In this document: positions 8,354 to 17,562 of the stretch, piece by piece
Layout: every line of letters begins with the position of its first letter
Numbering within the stretch: position 1 is the first letter of the stretch
Source of the DNA: Flavobacteriales bacterium
Lineage (GTDB): Bacteria; Bacteroidota; Bacteroidia; Flavobacteriales; Flavobacteriaceae
Assembly (NCBI GenBank): GCA_018335925.1
Contig: JAGXRF010000017.1
Coordinates: 62,001-126,000 of the forward strand
Direction: 5' to 3'
DNA length: 64,000 bases
Translations under genes and position numbers: made by a program
The notes under the pieces: generated by a model
Told to the model about the DNA's origin: nothing
Databases searched by the model: none
The model's input: only the letters and a program-made list of their open reading frames with translations

Positions 8354-8889
8354 AAATTGTAAGTTTATTTGTTCTATTTACACTTTTGTCGTGTAAAGAA
8401 AAAGAACCGCGAAAACCAGTAAACAGAAGCAAAGGAACTTTTATGAAAGAATCGGTTCAACGCAATCTTTTATTGGTTGCTGAGGAAGAAAAAATCATAG
8501 ATTCGCTAATGAAAGCTCAGCCAGAATTGAAGTTTCAAGAATCACAAAAAGGTTTTTGGTTTGCCATTACCGAGCCTAATGATCAAGAAAAATACTACCC
8601 TCAAAAAAATGATGTGGTGTTTTTTACTTATGAAATTCAAGATTTGTATGGAGAAGTAATTTATTCTCGTGAGCAGTTAAAACCCCAAACCTATTTGGTA
8701 GACAAACAAAACATCATGATAGGTTTAAGATATGGTATAAAAAAGTTAAAAATAGGAGAATCAGGAATTTTTTATTTTCCTTCGCACATGGGTTTTGGCT
8801 ATCATGGAGATGATAGAGATATCCCACCAAACCTACCTTTAAAAGTATTAGTTACCATTACAGATATCAAGCCTGAAAACAAAAATTAA
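8341..8889 (+). CDS. gldI: Gliding-motility lipoprotein GldI, FKBP-type peptidyl-prolyl isomerase
   Basis: A 182-residue lipoprotein: signal peptide with lipobox L-L-S-C (Cys18), a Lys/Glu-rich linker with a helix, and an FKBP domain from about residue 85 to the end ([31 protein letters not shown]). GldI is needed for gliding in Flavobacterium, probably by folding envelope or T9SS parts. In flavobacteria gldI commonly lies between a DHH phosphoesterase and another isomerase gene, exactly as here, which supports the name. The ATG overlaps the end of the DHH gene. Confidence 0.85.
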   Translation: MHIIKIVSLFVLFTLLSCKEKEPRKPVNRSKGTFMKESVQRNLLLVAEEEKIIDSLMKAQPELKFQESQKGFWFAITEPNDQEKYYPQKNDVVFFTYEIQDLYGEVIYSREQLKPQTYLVDKQNIMIGLRYGIKKLKIGESGIFYFPSHMGFGYHGDDRDIPPNLPLKVLVTITDIKPENKN

Positions 8890-8893
8890 ACCA

Positions 8894-10003
8894 ATGAAGA
8901 AAATTTTATTCACTTTACTTACCGTAATTCTTATCAGTTGTAATAAAGATTATGACCATTTAGGCAACGGAATTTTTGCAATCATAGAAACCAATAAAGG
9001 AAACATTGTTGCTGAATTGGAATTTGAAAAAACACCAATTACAGTAGCCAATTTCATTACTTTGGCAGAGGGAACCAATTTACAAGTAACAGAAGCCGAC
9101 AAAAAAGGAAAACCATTTTATAACGGGTTAACTTTTCACAGAGTAATACCGGATTTTATGATCCAAGGTGGATGCCCTAAAGGAACCGGAGAAGGTGGTC
9201 CGGGGTACAAATTTTTAGATGAAATTACCGATTTAAAACACACTGGTCCAGGAATTTTATCTATGGCAAATGCAGGCCCCGGAACCAATGGAAGTCAATT
9301 TTTTATCACCCATAAAGAAACTCCATGGTTGGATGGATTGCATACTGTTTTTGGAAAAGTAGTAGAGGGTATGGATGTGGTAAACCAAATTGCTCAAGGT
9401 GATGAAATCAAAAGCATCAATATTGTGCGAAATGGAGAAAAAGCTAAAAAATTTAATGCAGTAAAAGTTTTTGAAAGCAGATTGGCTAAAGAAGCCGAAA
9501 CATTAAAAAAGCAAGAAGAAGAAAAAGCCAAACAAGAAGCTGAGTTTTTGGAGCAATACCAAGAAGTAATCCAATCTACCTTAGCAAAATTTGAATCAAA
9601 TCAGAAAACTGCTAAAAAAACTTCTTCCGGTTTGCAATTTAAAATTTTAGAAAGCGGTAATAAAAAGCCCGAAAACGGCAGTACTGTGTATGTGTTTTAT
9701 GCCGGATTTTTTGAAAACGGAATTTTGTTTGATACCAACATAGAAAGCATAGCTAAAGATTATGGCAAATGGGACGAAAACAGAGCAAACATGAATGGCT
9801 ATGCTCCTTTTCCATTTGTTTTAGGCAACAAACAAGGTTTGATCCCAGGGTTTTTAGAAACCATCGAAAATATGAAATTTGGCGACAAAGCTTTGGCATT
9901 TATCCCTGCATATTTAGGTTATGGCGAAGCTGGAGCTGGTGGTATCATTCCTCCAAATGCCAATCTCATCTTTGAAATTCACTTAGTTGAAAAACCTAAC
10001 TAG
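8894..10003 (+). CDS. Cyclophilin-FKBP fusion peptidyl-prolyl isomerase (lipoprotein)
   Basis: A 369-residue lipoprotein (lipobox I-L-I-S-C, Cys16). Residues about 27-200 are a cyclophilin domain, with the landmarks F-H-R-V-I, F-M-I-Q-G-G and G-S-Q-F-F-I-T. A charged helical linker (about 200-240, Lys/Glu/Gln-rich) leads to an FKBP domain at about 250-369 ending [11 protein letters not shown]. Both halves catalyse proline isomerisation, so this should be a dual-activity folding factor in the periplasm or at the outer membrane. It starts 4 bases after gldI, so one operon is likely. A paralogue lies at 11382-12404. Confidence 0.92.
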   Translation: MKKILFTLLTVILISCNKDYDHLGNGIFAIIETNKGNIVAELEFEKTPITVANFITLAEGTNLQVTEADKKGKPFYNGLTFHRVIPDFMIQGGCPKGTGEGGPGYKFLDEITDLKHTGPGILSMANAGPGTNGSQFFITHKETPWLDGLHTVFGKVVEGMDVVNQIAQGDEIKSINIVRNGEKAKKFNAVKVFESRLAKEAETLKKQEEEKAKQEAEFLEQYQEVIQSTLAKFESNQKTAKKTSSGLQFKILESGNKKPENGSTVYVFYAGFFENGILFDTNIESIAKDYGKWDENRANMNGYAPFPFVLGNKQGLIPGFLETIENMKFGDKALAFIPAYLGYGEAGAGGIIPPNANLIFEIHLVEKPN

Positions 10004-10009
10004 TATAAA

Positions 10010-11359
10010 ATGAAACAAGTAGGTATTGAAGCTATTGCATTTGATTTTCCTAAAATTTATGTATCGGTAGAAGAGTTTGCTGCCCATCGAAACCAAGATG
10101 CAGCCAAATTAAAAGCTGGTTTAGGAATACAAAAAATTAGTTTCCCGGATGTTCACCAAGACGTGGTAACCTTTGCTGCCAATGCACTAGAAAAGTTAAT
10201 GTTGCAAGAAAACCTTCAGTTTTCTGAAATAGCAAAAATTTATGTAGGCACCGAAAGTGGTGTGGATAGTTCCAAGCCAATTGGCTCCTACCTCTTTTCT
10301 ATGATGGAACAAAAATATGGTAAAGGAATTTTGGAGCATTGTGATACTACAGAATTTACTTTTGCTTGTATTGGTGCAGTAGATGCCATGCACATTGCCT
10401 TAGATTTTATCAGATGCAACCCAACTGAGAAAGTAATTGTTATAGCTACTGATTTTGCTAAATACGATTTAATTTCCACCGGAGAATATACCCAAGGAGC
10501 AGGTGCTATTGCCATGCTTTTAAGTGCCAATCCGGAATTAATTGAAATACATCCGGAAATTGGAATTTCTACCGAAGGAGTTTTTGACTTTTTTAAACCA
10601 AGAAGAAATTTTAAAGAAGGAACTTTTTCAGTAGAAACAAATATAGAAAGCAACCAAATTCACGAATCAGAATTGTTGGTATACAAAGAGCAACCCGTTT
10701 TTGATGGTGCTTACTCTCAAAAATGTTATGTCAGCAGAACCAAAAATGCCTATTTGCAACTTAAGAAAAAGTTGCAAACTTCTGAAAGATTATATGAAAA
10801 TTGGGATGCCATTGTGATGCATCTCCCCTATTGTTTTCAGGCAAGAAGAAGCTTTATTGATATTTTTGCAGAAGAAAATCCCGACTTATTACAAAGTCAA
10901 CCAGGAGAAACTTTGACAGACAAATCAAAAGCATTGTATAAAAGTGCTGCCTATGCTACCTTGGTTGAAAATAAAATTACAAAAACTGAAACACTTTCCG
11001 GTATCATAGGTAATATTTATACGGGTTCTATATTTTTAGCATTCTTAGGATATTTATTTTCTAATAAAGACCAAAATATTGCGAACCATTCTGTTGGTTT
11101 TATTGCTTATGGAAGTGGAAGCAAATCAAAAGCATTTATTGGTAGCATTGGAGTTTCTTGCCAAGAAAAAATTGCAAAATTGCCTTTTGAAGAAATTTTA
11201 AGCAATACAACTCCCATAAATTTTGATACTTATGTAGCTTTGCATACCAAAAATCAAAAAAAATCTGTGGTTCCTCCAAAAAAGGAATGGATTTTGCAAA
11301 GTATAGAGCAAAGCCAAACTAATTTGGTAGGTGCTAGATATTATGAATGGAAAGATTAA
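10010..11359 (+). CDS. Hydroxymethylglutaryl-CoA synthase family protein
   Basis: A 449-residue thiolase-fold enzyme that should condense acetyl-CoA with acetoacetyl-CoA to HMG-CoA, the entry to the mevalonate route used for isoprenoids by many flavobacteria. The likely catalytic residues are Glu82 (T-E-S-G-V-D), Cys120 (F-A-C-I-G-A) and His271 (M-H-L-P-Y). The length fits HMG-CoA synthase better than KAS III. It sits 6 bases after one cyclophilin-FKBP gene and 22 before the other, all on one strand, so it is probably in the same transcript. A polyketide beta-branching homologue is the main alternative, but no polyketide genes are near. Confidence 0.88.
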   Translation: MKQVGIEAIAFDFPKIYVSVEEFAAHRNQDAAKLKAGLGIQKISFPDVHQDVVTFAANALEKLMLQENLQFSEIAKIYVGTESGVDSSKPIGSYLFSMMEQKYGKGILEHCDTTEFTFACIGAVDAMHIALDFIRCNPTEKVIVIATDFAKYDLISTGEYTQGAGAIAMLLSANPELIEIHPEIGISTEGVFDFFKPRRNFKEGTFSVETNIESNQIHESELLVYKEQPVFDGAYSQKCYVSRTKNAYLQLKKKLQTSERLYENWDAIVMHLPYCFQARRSFIDIFAEENPDLLQSQPGETLTDKSKALYKSAAYATLVENKITKTETLSGIIGNIYTGSIFLAFLGYLFSNKDQNIANHSVGFIAYGSGSKSKAFIGSIGVSCQEKIAKLPFEEILSNTTPINFDTYVALHTKNQKKSVVPPKKEWILQSIEQSQTNLVGARYYEWKD

Positions 11360-11381
11360 CTAATAGAAACAAAACACATAT

Positions 11382-12404
11382 ATGAAAAAAACACTATCAA
11401 TTATTTGTTTACTTATTGCTTTTGTTAGCAATGCCCAAAAACAAGAAGGAATTTTTGTAGAGTTTAAAACCAACAAAGGAAGTATTTTAGCCGAATTGTA
11501 CTACCAAAAAACTCCAATTACTGTCGCTAATTTTATTTCGTTGGCAGAAGGAAACAATCCAATTGTTTCGGAACAGTTTAAAGGCAAGCCTTACTTTAAT
11601 GGATTAAAATTTCATAGAGTAATCAAAGATTTCATGATTCAGGGTGGAGACCCAACAGGCACTGGTTCTGGTGGCCCAGGTTATCGATTTAAAGACGAAA
11701 TTACCGATTTAAAACACAATAGTTCTGGCATCTTATCCATGGCAAATGCTGGACCTGCCACCAATGGGAGTCAGTTTTTTATTACCCATGTGGCTACACC
11801 TCACTTAGATGGTAAGCATACGGTATTTGGTAAAGTAGTGATGGGACAAAACATAGTTGATGCCATTGCACAAAACGATGTGATGCTGGAAGTAAAAATT
11901 ATTCGTACCGGAGAAAAAGCAAAAGCCTTTGATGCAGCAAAAACTTTTGCCAGTGCCATGAGTAAAGAAATAGAAGCTCAAAAAGCAGAACAAGCCAAAA
12001 AAGAAGCTGCTTTACTTGCTGAAAAAGAAAAATTCTCGACTATGGTAAAAGAAAAATATCCAAAAGCTATTATTTTACCTTCGGGATTGGCTTACGAAAT
12101 GTTACAAGCTGGTACTGGAGAGAATGCTTCTGCCGGAAAAACGGTAAGAGTACATTATTTAGGAACTTTTGAAAACGGAGACAAATTTGATAGTTCTTAT
12201 GATAGAAACGACCCCATTGAATTTCCGTTAGGAAACAAAATGGTAATTCCAGGTTGGGAAGAGGGAATCGCTTTGTTAAATAAAGGAGCCAAAGCTCGAT
12301 TGATAATTCCTTATTGGTTGGCATACGGAGAAAACGGAAGACCTCCGGTTATTCCTGCCAAAGCAACTTTAATTTTTGAAACCGAATTGGTAGAGATTAA
12401 ATAA
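11382..12404 (+). CDS. Cyclophilin-FKBP fusion peptidyl-prolyl isomerase (secreted)
   Basis: A 340-residue paralogue of the protein at 8894-10003, with the same order of domains: cyclophilin at about 25-190 (F-H-R-V-I, F-M-I-Q-G-G, G-S-Q-F-F-I-T), an Ala/Glu/Lys-rich helix, then FKBP at about 235-340 ([29 protein letters not shown]). The signal peptide ends near A-Q at residues 18-19 and has no lipobox Cys, so it is probably soluble in the periplasm while the paralogue is membrane-anchored. A terminator follows. Confidence 0.92.
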   Translation: MKKTLSIICLLIAFVSNAQKQEGIFVEFKTNKGSILAELYYQKTPITVANFISLAEGNNPIVSEQFKGKPYFNGLKFHRVIKDFMIQGGDPTGTGSGGPGYRFKDEITDLKHNSSGILSMANAGPATNGSQFFITHVATPHLDGKHTVFGKVVMGQNIVDAIAQNDVMLEVKIIRTGEKAKAFDAAKTFASAMSKEIEAQKAEQAKKEAALLAEKEKFSTMVKEKYPKAIILPSGLAYEMLQAGTGENASAGKTVRVHYLGTFENGDKFDSSYDRNDPIEFPLGNKMVIPGWEEGIALLNKGAKARLIIPYWLAYGENGRPPVIPAKATLIFETELVEIK

Positions 12405-12420
12405 AAAAGCAAGAAAATTA

Positions 12421-12452
12421 AAAAGGACAATCTGATAAGGTTGTCTTTTTTT
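12421..12452 (+). terminator. Rho-independent terminator
   Basis: The AAAAGGACAATC arm pairs (with G:T wobbles) with GGTTGTCTTTTTT around TGATAA, and a T run follows. It ends the gldI-isomerase-HMG-CoA synthase transcript. Confidence 0.8.
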
Positions 12453-12457
12453 ATTTT

Positions 12458-12634
12458 ACGTGAGTTCGACTTAATAAATATTATTAAATATGTGATTATC
12501 TCCGTGTAACTTTGTGTGTGCTTTGTGCATTTTGTGTAATAACTTATTTATTTGTAACACAAAAGTCACTAAGAAGGCACAGAGAACCACAAAGTGTTTC
12601 ACAACAAACTGATTTATTTATATCGAACTCTCGT
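12458..12634. repeat. MITE-like inverted-repeat element (about 177 bp)
   Basis: The ends are inverted repeats: ACGTGAGTTCGA at 12458-12469 and TCGAACTCTCGT at 12623-12634 pair at 11 of 12 positions. Inside, TTTTGTGT (12530-12537) and ACACAAAA (12557-12564) form a second arm set, with further GTGC/GCAC matches. No reading frame in it looks coding. The right end stops 3 bases before the MATE stop codon. Both ends match each other but I see no second copy in this window. Confidence 0.6.
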
Positions 12635-12637
12635 TAT

Positions 12638-14017
12638 TTAAGTGTTGGCAACAATCAGCCTTTTGGTCAACATTTGAAACCTCCAAAAAAGTAATCCTCC
12701 TGCTACGGTTAAACCTGCAAACAGACCAATCCAAATGCCAACAGCCTTTAATTGGGTGTACAAGCCTAAATAAATAGAAATTGGAAATCCTACCATCCAG
12801 TAGGCAACAAAGGTAATATACATCGGGATTTTCACATCTTGCAATCCTCTTAGTGCTCCCAAAACCACTACTTGCAGTCCGTCTGACAACTGAAACAGGG
12901 CAGCAATTAAAAGCAACTTAGAAGCTATAGAAACTACTTCAGAAACATCTGCAACAGGGAGTAATGGATCTGCTTCTAAAAACAAATAAGGCAAATGGGT
13001 ATGAAACAACACAAATAAAATAGCAAAAATACTTTGCAATAACATGACTAATAAAAAGTTAGAAAACGATACAACACGTAATTTTACAAAATCTCCCTCT
13101 CCCAATTGATTACCAACTCTAATCATTGCTGCTACACTAAAGCCCATTGCAAACATAAAAGTAAATGAAGCTAAACTCAGTGCGATTTGATTGGCTGCTT
13201 GCGAAGTGGTTCCCAACATACCGGAAAGCCATATAGCTCCTGTAAATAATGCTACTTCAAAAAACATTTGCATAGCAGAGGGACTTCCTAAAGCAATAAT
13301 CTTTCTAAGGATGGATGCCCTAACTTCATCAAATTTAAATCCGCTTAAAAAGAAGGTAAACTTGGAATTGTTTTTAAGTAAAAAATGAATGTAAATCAGC
13401 ATTACTATTCTGGAGGCTATGGTTCCGATAGCTGCACCTACAATTCCCATTTCTGGGAATATCCAAATACCAAAAATCAAAAAATAATTCACTACTACAT
13501 TTACTACATTGGCTAAAATAGTGGCCCACATACTGTATTTGGTTTCGCTTTTTCCGTCTGCAAATTGTTTGTATGCCTGAAACATAATTAGTGGCACTAG
13601 CGAAAAAGCAACAATATCCAAATATGGTACAGCCATTTCTACTACTTCTTTGGGTTGCCCCATGTAGTAAAGTAACGGCTTAGAAGCGAAAATGATTCCA
13701 AATAAAATCAACCCCAATAAAGTACATAGAAACAATCCATTATGAAACACACTTTTGGCATGTTCGTTGGCTTCTTCTTTATCTGAAGCAGCAACCAAAG
13801 GAGTAATAGCTGTTGAAAAACCAATCCCTAACGACATTCCTATAAACACAAAACTATTTCCAAGAGAAACTGCTGCTAATTCAGTAGCTCCTAATTGTCC
13901 GACCATCATATTGTCAATAATCCCCACCAAAGTATGACCTAACATTCCCATCACTATTGGGTATGCCAAGCGTATGTTATAAGAAAATTCTTTGGTGTAA
14001 ATTGCTAATGATTTCAT
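12638..14017 (-). CDS. MATE-family multidrug exporter
   Basis: A 459-residue multidrug and toxin extrusion protein with the expected 12 membrane segments in two halves. The P-M-V-M-G-M-L-G-H-T-L-V-G-I-I-D-N-M-M-V-G region near the N terminus and the second-half equivalent P-S-A-M-Q-M-F-F-E fit NorM-type, sodium- or proton-coupled efflux. The frame is open to 14302, but the extra 95 residues are not MATE-like and overlap the neighbouring gene, so the ATG at 14017 is chosen. The C terminus ends 3 bases from an inverted-repeat element. Confidence 0.93.
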   Translation of the reverse strand: MKSLAIYTKEFSYNIRLAYPIVMGMLGHTLVGIIDNMMVGQLGATELAAVSLGNSFVFIGMSLGIGFSTAITPLVAASDKEEANEHAKSVFHNGLFLCTLLGLILFGIIFASKPLLYYMGQPKEVVEMAVPYLDIVAFSLVPLIMFQAYKQFADGKSETKYSMWATILANVVNVVVNYFLIFGIWIFPEMGIVGAAIGTIASRIVMLIYIHFLLKNNSKFTFFLSGFKFDEVRASILRKIIALGSPSAMQMFFEVALFTGAIWLSGMLGTTSQAANQIALSLASFTFMFAMGFSVAAMIRVGNQLGEGDFVKLRVVSFSNFLLVMLLQSIFAILFVLFHTHLPYLFLEADPLLPVADVSEVVSIASKLLLIAALFQLSDGLQVVVLGALRGLQDVKIPMYITFVAYWMVGFPISIYLGLYTQLKAVGIWIGLFAGLTVAGGLLFWRFQMLTKRLIVANT

Positions 14018-14022
14018 GGCTG

Positions 14023-14030
14023 CAAAGGTA
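14023..14030 (-). promoter_or_regulatory. Putative -7 box (TACCTTTG) very close to the MATE start
   Basis: Exact TAnnTTTG match on the minus strand, only 5 bases upstream of the MATE ATG. If used, the transcript would begin at or next to the start codon. Confidence 0.4.
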
Positions 14031-14079
14031 GTTATTCCGAAATAGCTACCAATTATTTTATGGATGCTTCTTTTTTTGG

Positions 14080-14087
14080 TAAATTTG
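14080..14087 (+). promoter_or_regulatory. Putative -7 box (TAAATTTG)
   Basis: Exact TAnnTTTG match 22 bases before the ATG at 14110. TTTA at 14057-14060 stands where TTTG would be expected 19 bases upstream. Confidence 0.45.
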
Positions 14088-14109
14088 ACTTTAAAATTTA
14101 ATTTAAAAA

Positions 14110-14466
14110 ATGAAAAAAACGATTGTTTTAGGTGCATCAAATAACCCCGAAAGATACAGTTATAAAGCCATTGAAATGTTATTAAACCATGATCATCCGG
14201 TAATTGCAGTTGGCATGAAAAAAGAGGCAGTTTTAGGAATTGAAATTGCACAAGAATTACCTTCGGAAAAAGTAGATACGGTAACGTTATATGTGGGACC
14301 AAAAAATCAAATCGATTGGATAGATCCTATCATAGCTTTGCAACCAAACAGAGTGATTTTTAATCCGGGAACTGAAAATCCTGAATTTCAGGAAAAACTT
14401 AATCATGCTGGTATCGCTTGGGAAGAAGCATGTACATTGGTTTTGTTAAGTACCAATCAGTATTAA
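14110..14466 (+). CDS. CoA-binding domain protein (YccU-like)
   Basis: A 118-residue single-domain protein with a Rossmann-like CoA-binding fold: V-L-G-A-S-N-N-P-E-R-Y-S at residues 6-17, then P-V-I-A-V-G and F-N-P-G-T-E. Homologues of this size are widespread and bind CoA or its esters, but have no settled role. The last 4 bases overlap the convergent symporter gene. A -7 box lies 22 bases upstream. Confidence 0.85.
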   Translation: MKKTIVLGASNNPERYSYKAIEMLLNHDHPVIAVGMKKEAVLGIEIAQELPSEKVDTVTLYVGPKNQIDWIDPIIALQPNRVIFNPGTENPEFQEKLNHAGIAWEEACTLVLLSTNQY

Positions 14467-15920
14467 TTTACTTGTTTTTGTACAAACCAATTAGAAATGT
14501 ATAAACCAAGGAAGGTAAAAAATCCGTTTACAATTAAAATTTCAAATCCAAATGCAAACCCAAACCAATCCTGACTTTTAAGGTTTAATAAGATACTAAT
14601 TGTTACAGATAACAAAGCAATCAAAGGTACCCAATTGTCTCTCACCTTTAACTTGGTAAATAAACCAAAAGAGTACAAACCTAGTAATGGTCCGTAAGTA
14701 AATCCAGCAAATTTCAGTACTTTATCTATCACACTTGCATCTTCAATTAAATACTTGAACAATAAAATTACCACAATAGATACCAGTACAAAAGATAGAT
14801 GTACTTTTTTTCTGATTTGAATTTGCTTTAACGCATCATACTTTTTTTCAATCGACAAAATATCCACACAAAAGGAAGTAGTTAAGGAAGTCATAGCACT
14901 ATCTGCACTTGAGTATGCAGCAGCTATGAGTCCAACCGTAAAGAAAAAAGCAACTCCAAATCCTAAATACTCATTGGCTAAAACCGGAAACAATTGGTCT
15001 TTATGTACATCTATTCCATTTTTAATGGCAAACTCTGTGAATAATAAGCCTAATACCAAAAACAAAAAGTTAACTATGGTTAGTACAATTGTAAACCAAA
15101 ACATGTTTTTTTGAGCATCCTTTAACGACCTACATGTCAAGTTCTTTTGCATCATATCTTGGTCTAATCCAGTCATGGCAATAGCAATAAATGTCCCAGA
15201 AAAAAATTGTTTCCAAAAGTAATCAGCAGAACTTGGATTGTTAAAAAAGAAAGTTTTAGAAAATTCACTTTCAGCAACAAAACTGGTTATACTAGTTAAA
15301 TTTAATCCTAAATCGGCAGAAACGGTATAAATACTCACTCCAACCGCTATCAACATAAACAACGTTTGCAAAGTATCTGTCCAAACTATGGTTTGAATAC
15401 CTGATTTAAAAGTATACACCCAAATTAAGAAAATGGTCACGGTTACGGTTAACCAATACGGAATTCCAAGAGGAGCAAAAACCAGAGTTTGTAAAACATC
15501 TGCCACCAACATCAATCTCAAATTGGAACCAACCGTTCTGGAAACAATAAAAAACCAAGCTCCTGTTTTATAAGATAGAGATCCAAAACGTTGTTCTAAA
15601 TACGTATAAATAGTAGTTAAACCTAGTTTGTAATACAAAGGCATTAACACAGTACCAATAATCAAATAACCCAAAATATATCCGAGAACTAACTGAAAGT
15701 AAACAAACTGAGAGGCTTCAACTTTTCCGGGAACGGATATAAAAGTTACTCCAGAAAGGGATGCTCCAATCATTCCAAAAGCCACCAAGTACCATGGAGA
15801 GCTTTGGTTGGCTTTAAAAAAAGTCTCGTTGCTCTCCCCTTTTTTACCAACCACATAGGACAAACCAATTAAAATTCCGAAATATGAAAGAATTAAAAGC
15901 AACAAAAAAGTTGGAGTCAT
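14463..15920 (-). CDS. Sodium:solute symporter (SSS family)
   Basis: A 485-residue integral membrane protein with about 13 hydrophobic helices and SSS-type features, including G-A-S-L-S-G-V-T-F near residue 53 and the inner-half block A-A-A-Y-S-S-A-D-S-A-M-T-S-L-T-T-S-F. It should import a substrate such as a sugar, amino acid or organic acid with sodium. The overall look is closest to SglT/PutP-like transporters of Bacteroidota, but the substrate cannot be told. It converges on the CoA-binding gene with a 4-base overlap. Confidence 0.9.
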   Translation of the reverse strand: MTPTFLLLLILSYFGILIGLSYVVGKKGESNETFFKANQSSPWYLVAFGMIGASLSGVTFISVPGKVEASQFVYFQLVLGYILGYLIIGTVLMPLYYKLGLTTIYTYLEQRFGSLSYKTGAWFFIVSRTVGSNLRLMLVADVLQTLVFAPLGIPYWLTVTVTIFLIWVYTFKSGIQTIVWTDTLQTLFMLIAVGVSIYTVSADLGLNLTSITSFVAESEFSKTFFFNNPSSADYFWKQFFSGTFIAIAMTGLDQDMMQKNLTCRSLKDAQKNMFWFTIVLTIVNFLFLVLGLLFTEFAIKNGIDVHKDQLFPVLANEYLGFGVAFFFTVGLIAAAYSSADSAMTSLTTSFCVDILSIEKKYDALKQIQIRKKVHLSFVLVSIVVILLFKYLIEDASVIDKVLKFAGFTYGPLLGLYSFGLFTKLKVRDNWVPLIALLSVTISILLNLKSQDWFGFAFGFEILIVNGFFTFLGLYISNWFVQKQVN

Positions 15921-16004
15921 AATGAATAATTATTTTTAGCAAAGTAAGACTTTAAAAGCTGTATTTCAAAAAAAATATTTTAAACAAGGAAAGGTCAAAA
16001 CCCT

Positions 16005-16012
16005 TATTTTTG
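16005..16012 (+). promoter_or_regulatory. Putative -7 box (TATTTTTG) directly before recR
   Basis: Exact TAnnTTTG match that ends 4 bases before the recR ATG, so a transcript from it would be leaderless or nearly so. No -33 element is seen. Confidence 0.4.
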
Positions 16013-16016
16013 CAAT

Positions 16017-16643
16017 ATGGAATTTCCTTCAAAATTATTAGAAAATGCAGTAATGGAAGTAGCTCAACTTCCTGGAATTGGCAAAAAAACAGCTCTTCGA
16101 TTGGTGTTGCATTTGTTAAAAAACCCATCTGAGCAAACTTTGCATTTGGCAAATGCATTGGTAAAATTACGGGAAGAAATCAAATTTTGTAAAAGCTGTC
16201 ATAACTTATCTGATAAAGAGGTATGTGATATTTGTCAAAGCCATCAACGCAACCATCAAATGATTTGTGTAGTAGAAGACATTAGAGATGTAATGGCCAT
16301 AGAAAACACCGGACAATTTCAGGGGGTTTATCATGTATTGGGAGGAAAAATTTCTCCTATGGAAGGCATAGGGCCATCACAACTAAACATTGAAAGTTTG
16401 GTAGAAAAAGTCAAAAACCAATCAGTAGAAGAAATAATCTTAGCATTAAGTTCCACTATGGAGGCAGACACCACCAATTTTTACATTTACAAAAAACTTC
16501 AAGATAGCAATGTAAAAATTTCAAGCATATCGAGAGGAATAGCCGTTGGTGACGAATTAGAATACACAGATGAAGTCACTTTAGGAAGAAGTATTTTACA
16601 TAGAATCCCGTTTGAAAAAAGCATATTGAACTACCCGAAGTAA
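16017..16643 (+). CDS. recR: Recombination mediator RecR
   Basis: A 208-residue RecR, which works with RecO (and RecF) to load RecA at gaps. It shows the helix-hairpin-helix [12 protein letters not shown] (about 19-30), the zinc finger C-K-S-C-H and C-D-I-C-Q (from residue 58), and the Toprim domain beginning C-V-V-E-D-I-R-D with [12 protein letters not shown]. The length and start are standard. Confidence 0.97.
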   Translation: MEFPSKLLENAVMEVAQLPGIGKKTALRLVLHLLKNPSEQTLHLANALVKLREEIKFCKSCHNLSDKEVCDICQSHQRNHQMICVVEDIRDVMAIENTGQFQGVYHVLGGKISPMEGIGPSQLNIESLVEKVKNQSVEEIILALSSTMEADTTNFYIYKKLQDSNVKISSISRGIAVGDELEYTDEVTLGRSILHRIPFEKSILNYPK

Positions 16644-16730
16644 TTCATAACTCTTATTGTAAAGAAGTGAACTTACTGATATATTTACATTAATTTTTAC
16701 CTTCCAAATGCTTCAATTCAATAAAAACCA

Positions 16731-16738
16731 TATCTTTG
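16731..16738 (+). promoter_or_regulatory. Putative -7 box (TATCTTTG) of the polysaccharide operon
   Basis: Exact TAnnTTTG match 26 bases before the ATG at 16765. It lies inside the upstream extension of the reading frame and so supports the internal start. Confidence 0.45.
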
Positions 16739-16764
16739 GAAATCTGATTTATTGCATGAATTTC

Positions 16765-17559
16765 ATGAAAAAAACACCTCTTTTTGTTCTGTTTTTGCTG
16801 TTACTATTAAGTTCTTGTGTTACTCAAAAAGACCTGATTTATTTGCAAAATGATGGAACCTCTCCAAGCACTTTACCAATAAATGAAATTCAAAACAAAC
16901 CTTATCGAGTGCAAACAAACGATATGTTAAGCATTAGAGTAAAAACCGTTGACCCTAAAATCAATGAATTGTTCACATTAACAACCAACAACCAAAGCGG
17001 GATGATGCAACAAGCTGAGCAAGGGTTATATTTTAGTGGTTACAATGTAGATAGCCAAGGTTTTATTAGATTACCTGTAATAGGGAAAATGAGTGTGATA
17101 GGAATGACATTAGACGAAATAAGAGATCAAATAGAAAATAAATTATTAGAAGATTACGTTACTGAAGAATCCAATTTATTTGTAACAGTTAAAATGGCGG
17201 GGATAAGATATATTATCAATGGGGAAATTGGTAGTCCGGGAATTAATTTCATTTACAATGACAAAGCCACCATTATGGATGCCATTGCAAATTCAGGAGA
17301 TATTACTATGCTTGGAAATAGAAAAGAAGTGATGATTTACAGACAATTTCCATACGGAACAGAAACTTACAGCATTGATTTAACAAACATTAATGCCATG
17401 AATTCCCCACAGTTTTTTATTCAACCTAATGATTTTATTTATGTAAAACCTTTGAAGCAAAAAACTTTAGGAACAGGAACAACTGGCATCCAAACCATTA
17501 CTACCATCATTTCTGTAGTTACTTTGCTAACCACTACTTTTTTGTTGATAAATCGATAA
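16765..17559 (+). CDS. Polysaccharide export lipoprotein (Wza-like, outer membrane)
   Basis: A 264-residue outer-membrane polysaccharide export lipoprotein. The lipobox L-S-S-C puts the lipidated residue at Cys18. The Poly_export region begins near residue 48 (R-V-Q-T-N-D-M-L-S-I-R-V) and an SLBB-like domain follows (Y-I-I-N-G-E-I-G-S-P-G). The C terminus has a hydrophobic segment that may form the outer-membrane helix. It should form the export channel with the tyrosine-kinase co-polymerase that starts 3 bases downstream. An ATG at 16756 is an alternative start. Shorter than E. coli Wza (379), but normal for Bacteroidota. Confidence 0.93.
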   Translation: MKKTPLFVLFLLLLLSSCVTQKDLIYLQNDGTSPSTLPINEIQNKPYRVQTNDMLSIRVKTVDPKINELFTLTTNNQSGMMQQAEQGLYFSGYNVDSQGFIRLPVIGKMSVIGMTLDEIRDQIENKLLEDYVTEESNLFVTVKMAGIRYIINGEIGSPGINFIYNDKATIMDAIANSGDITMLGNRKEVMIYRQFPYGTETYSIDLTNINAMNSPQFFIQPNDFIYVKPLKQKTLGTGTTGIQTITTIISVVTLLTTTFLLINR

Positions 17560-17562
17560 ATC

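Noticed and set aside
12481..12620. Possible CRISPR array suggested by recurring TTTGTG/CACAAA words
   Set aside because: The words are inverted copies in one hairpin element, not direct repeats separated by equal spacers, and no cas gene is near.
12512..12694. A 60-codon frame across the inverted-repeat element
   Set aside because: Low-complexity, Cys- and Val-rich translation across a palindromic repeat and into the MATE gene on the other strand. No sign of coding constraint.
14018..14302. N-terminal extension of the MATE exporter by 95 residues to a TTG at 14302
   Set aside because: The extra part lies over the CoA-binding gene on the other strand, lacks MATE similarity and would skip the -7 box at 14023-14030.
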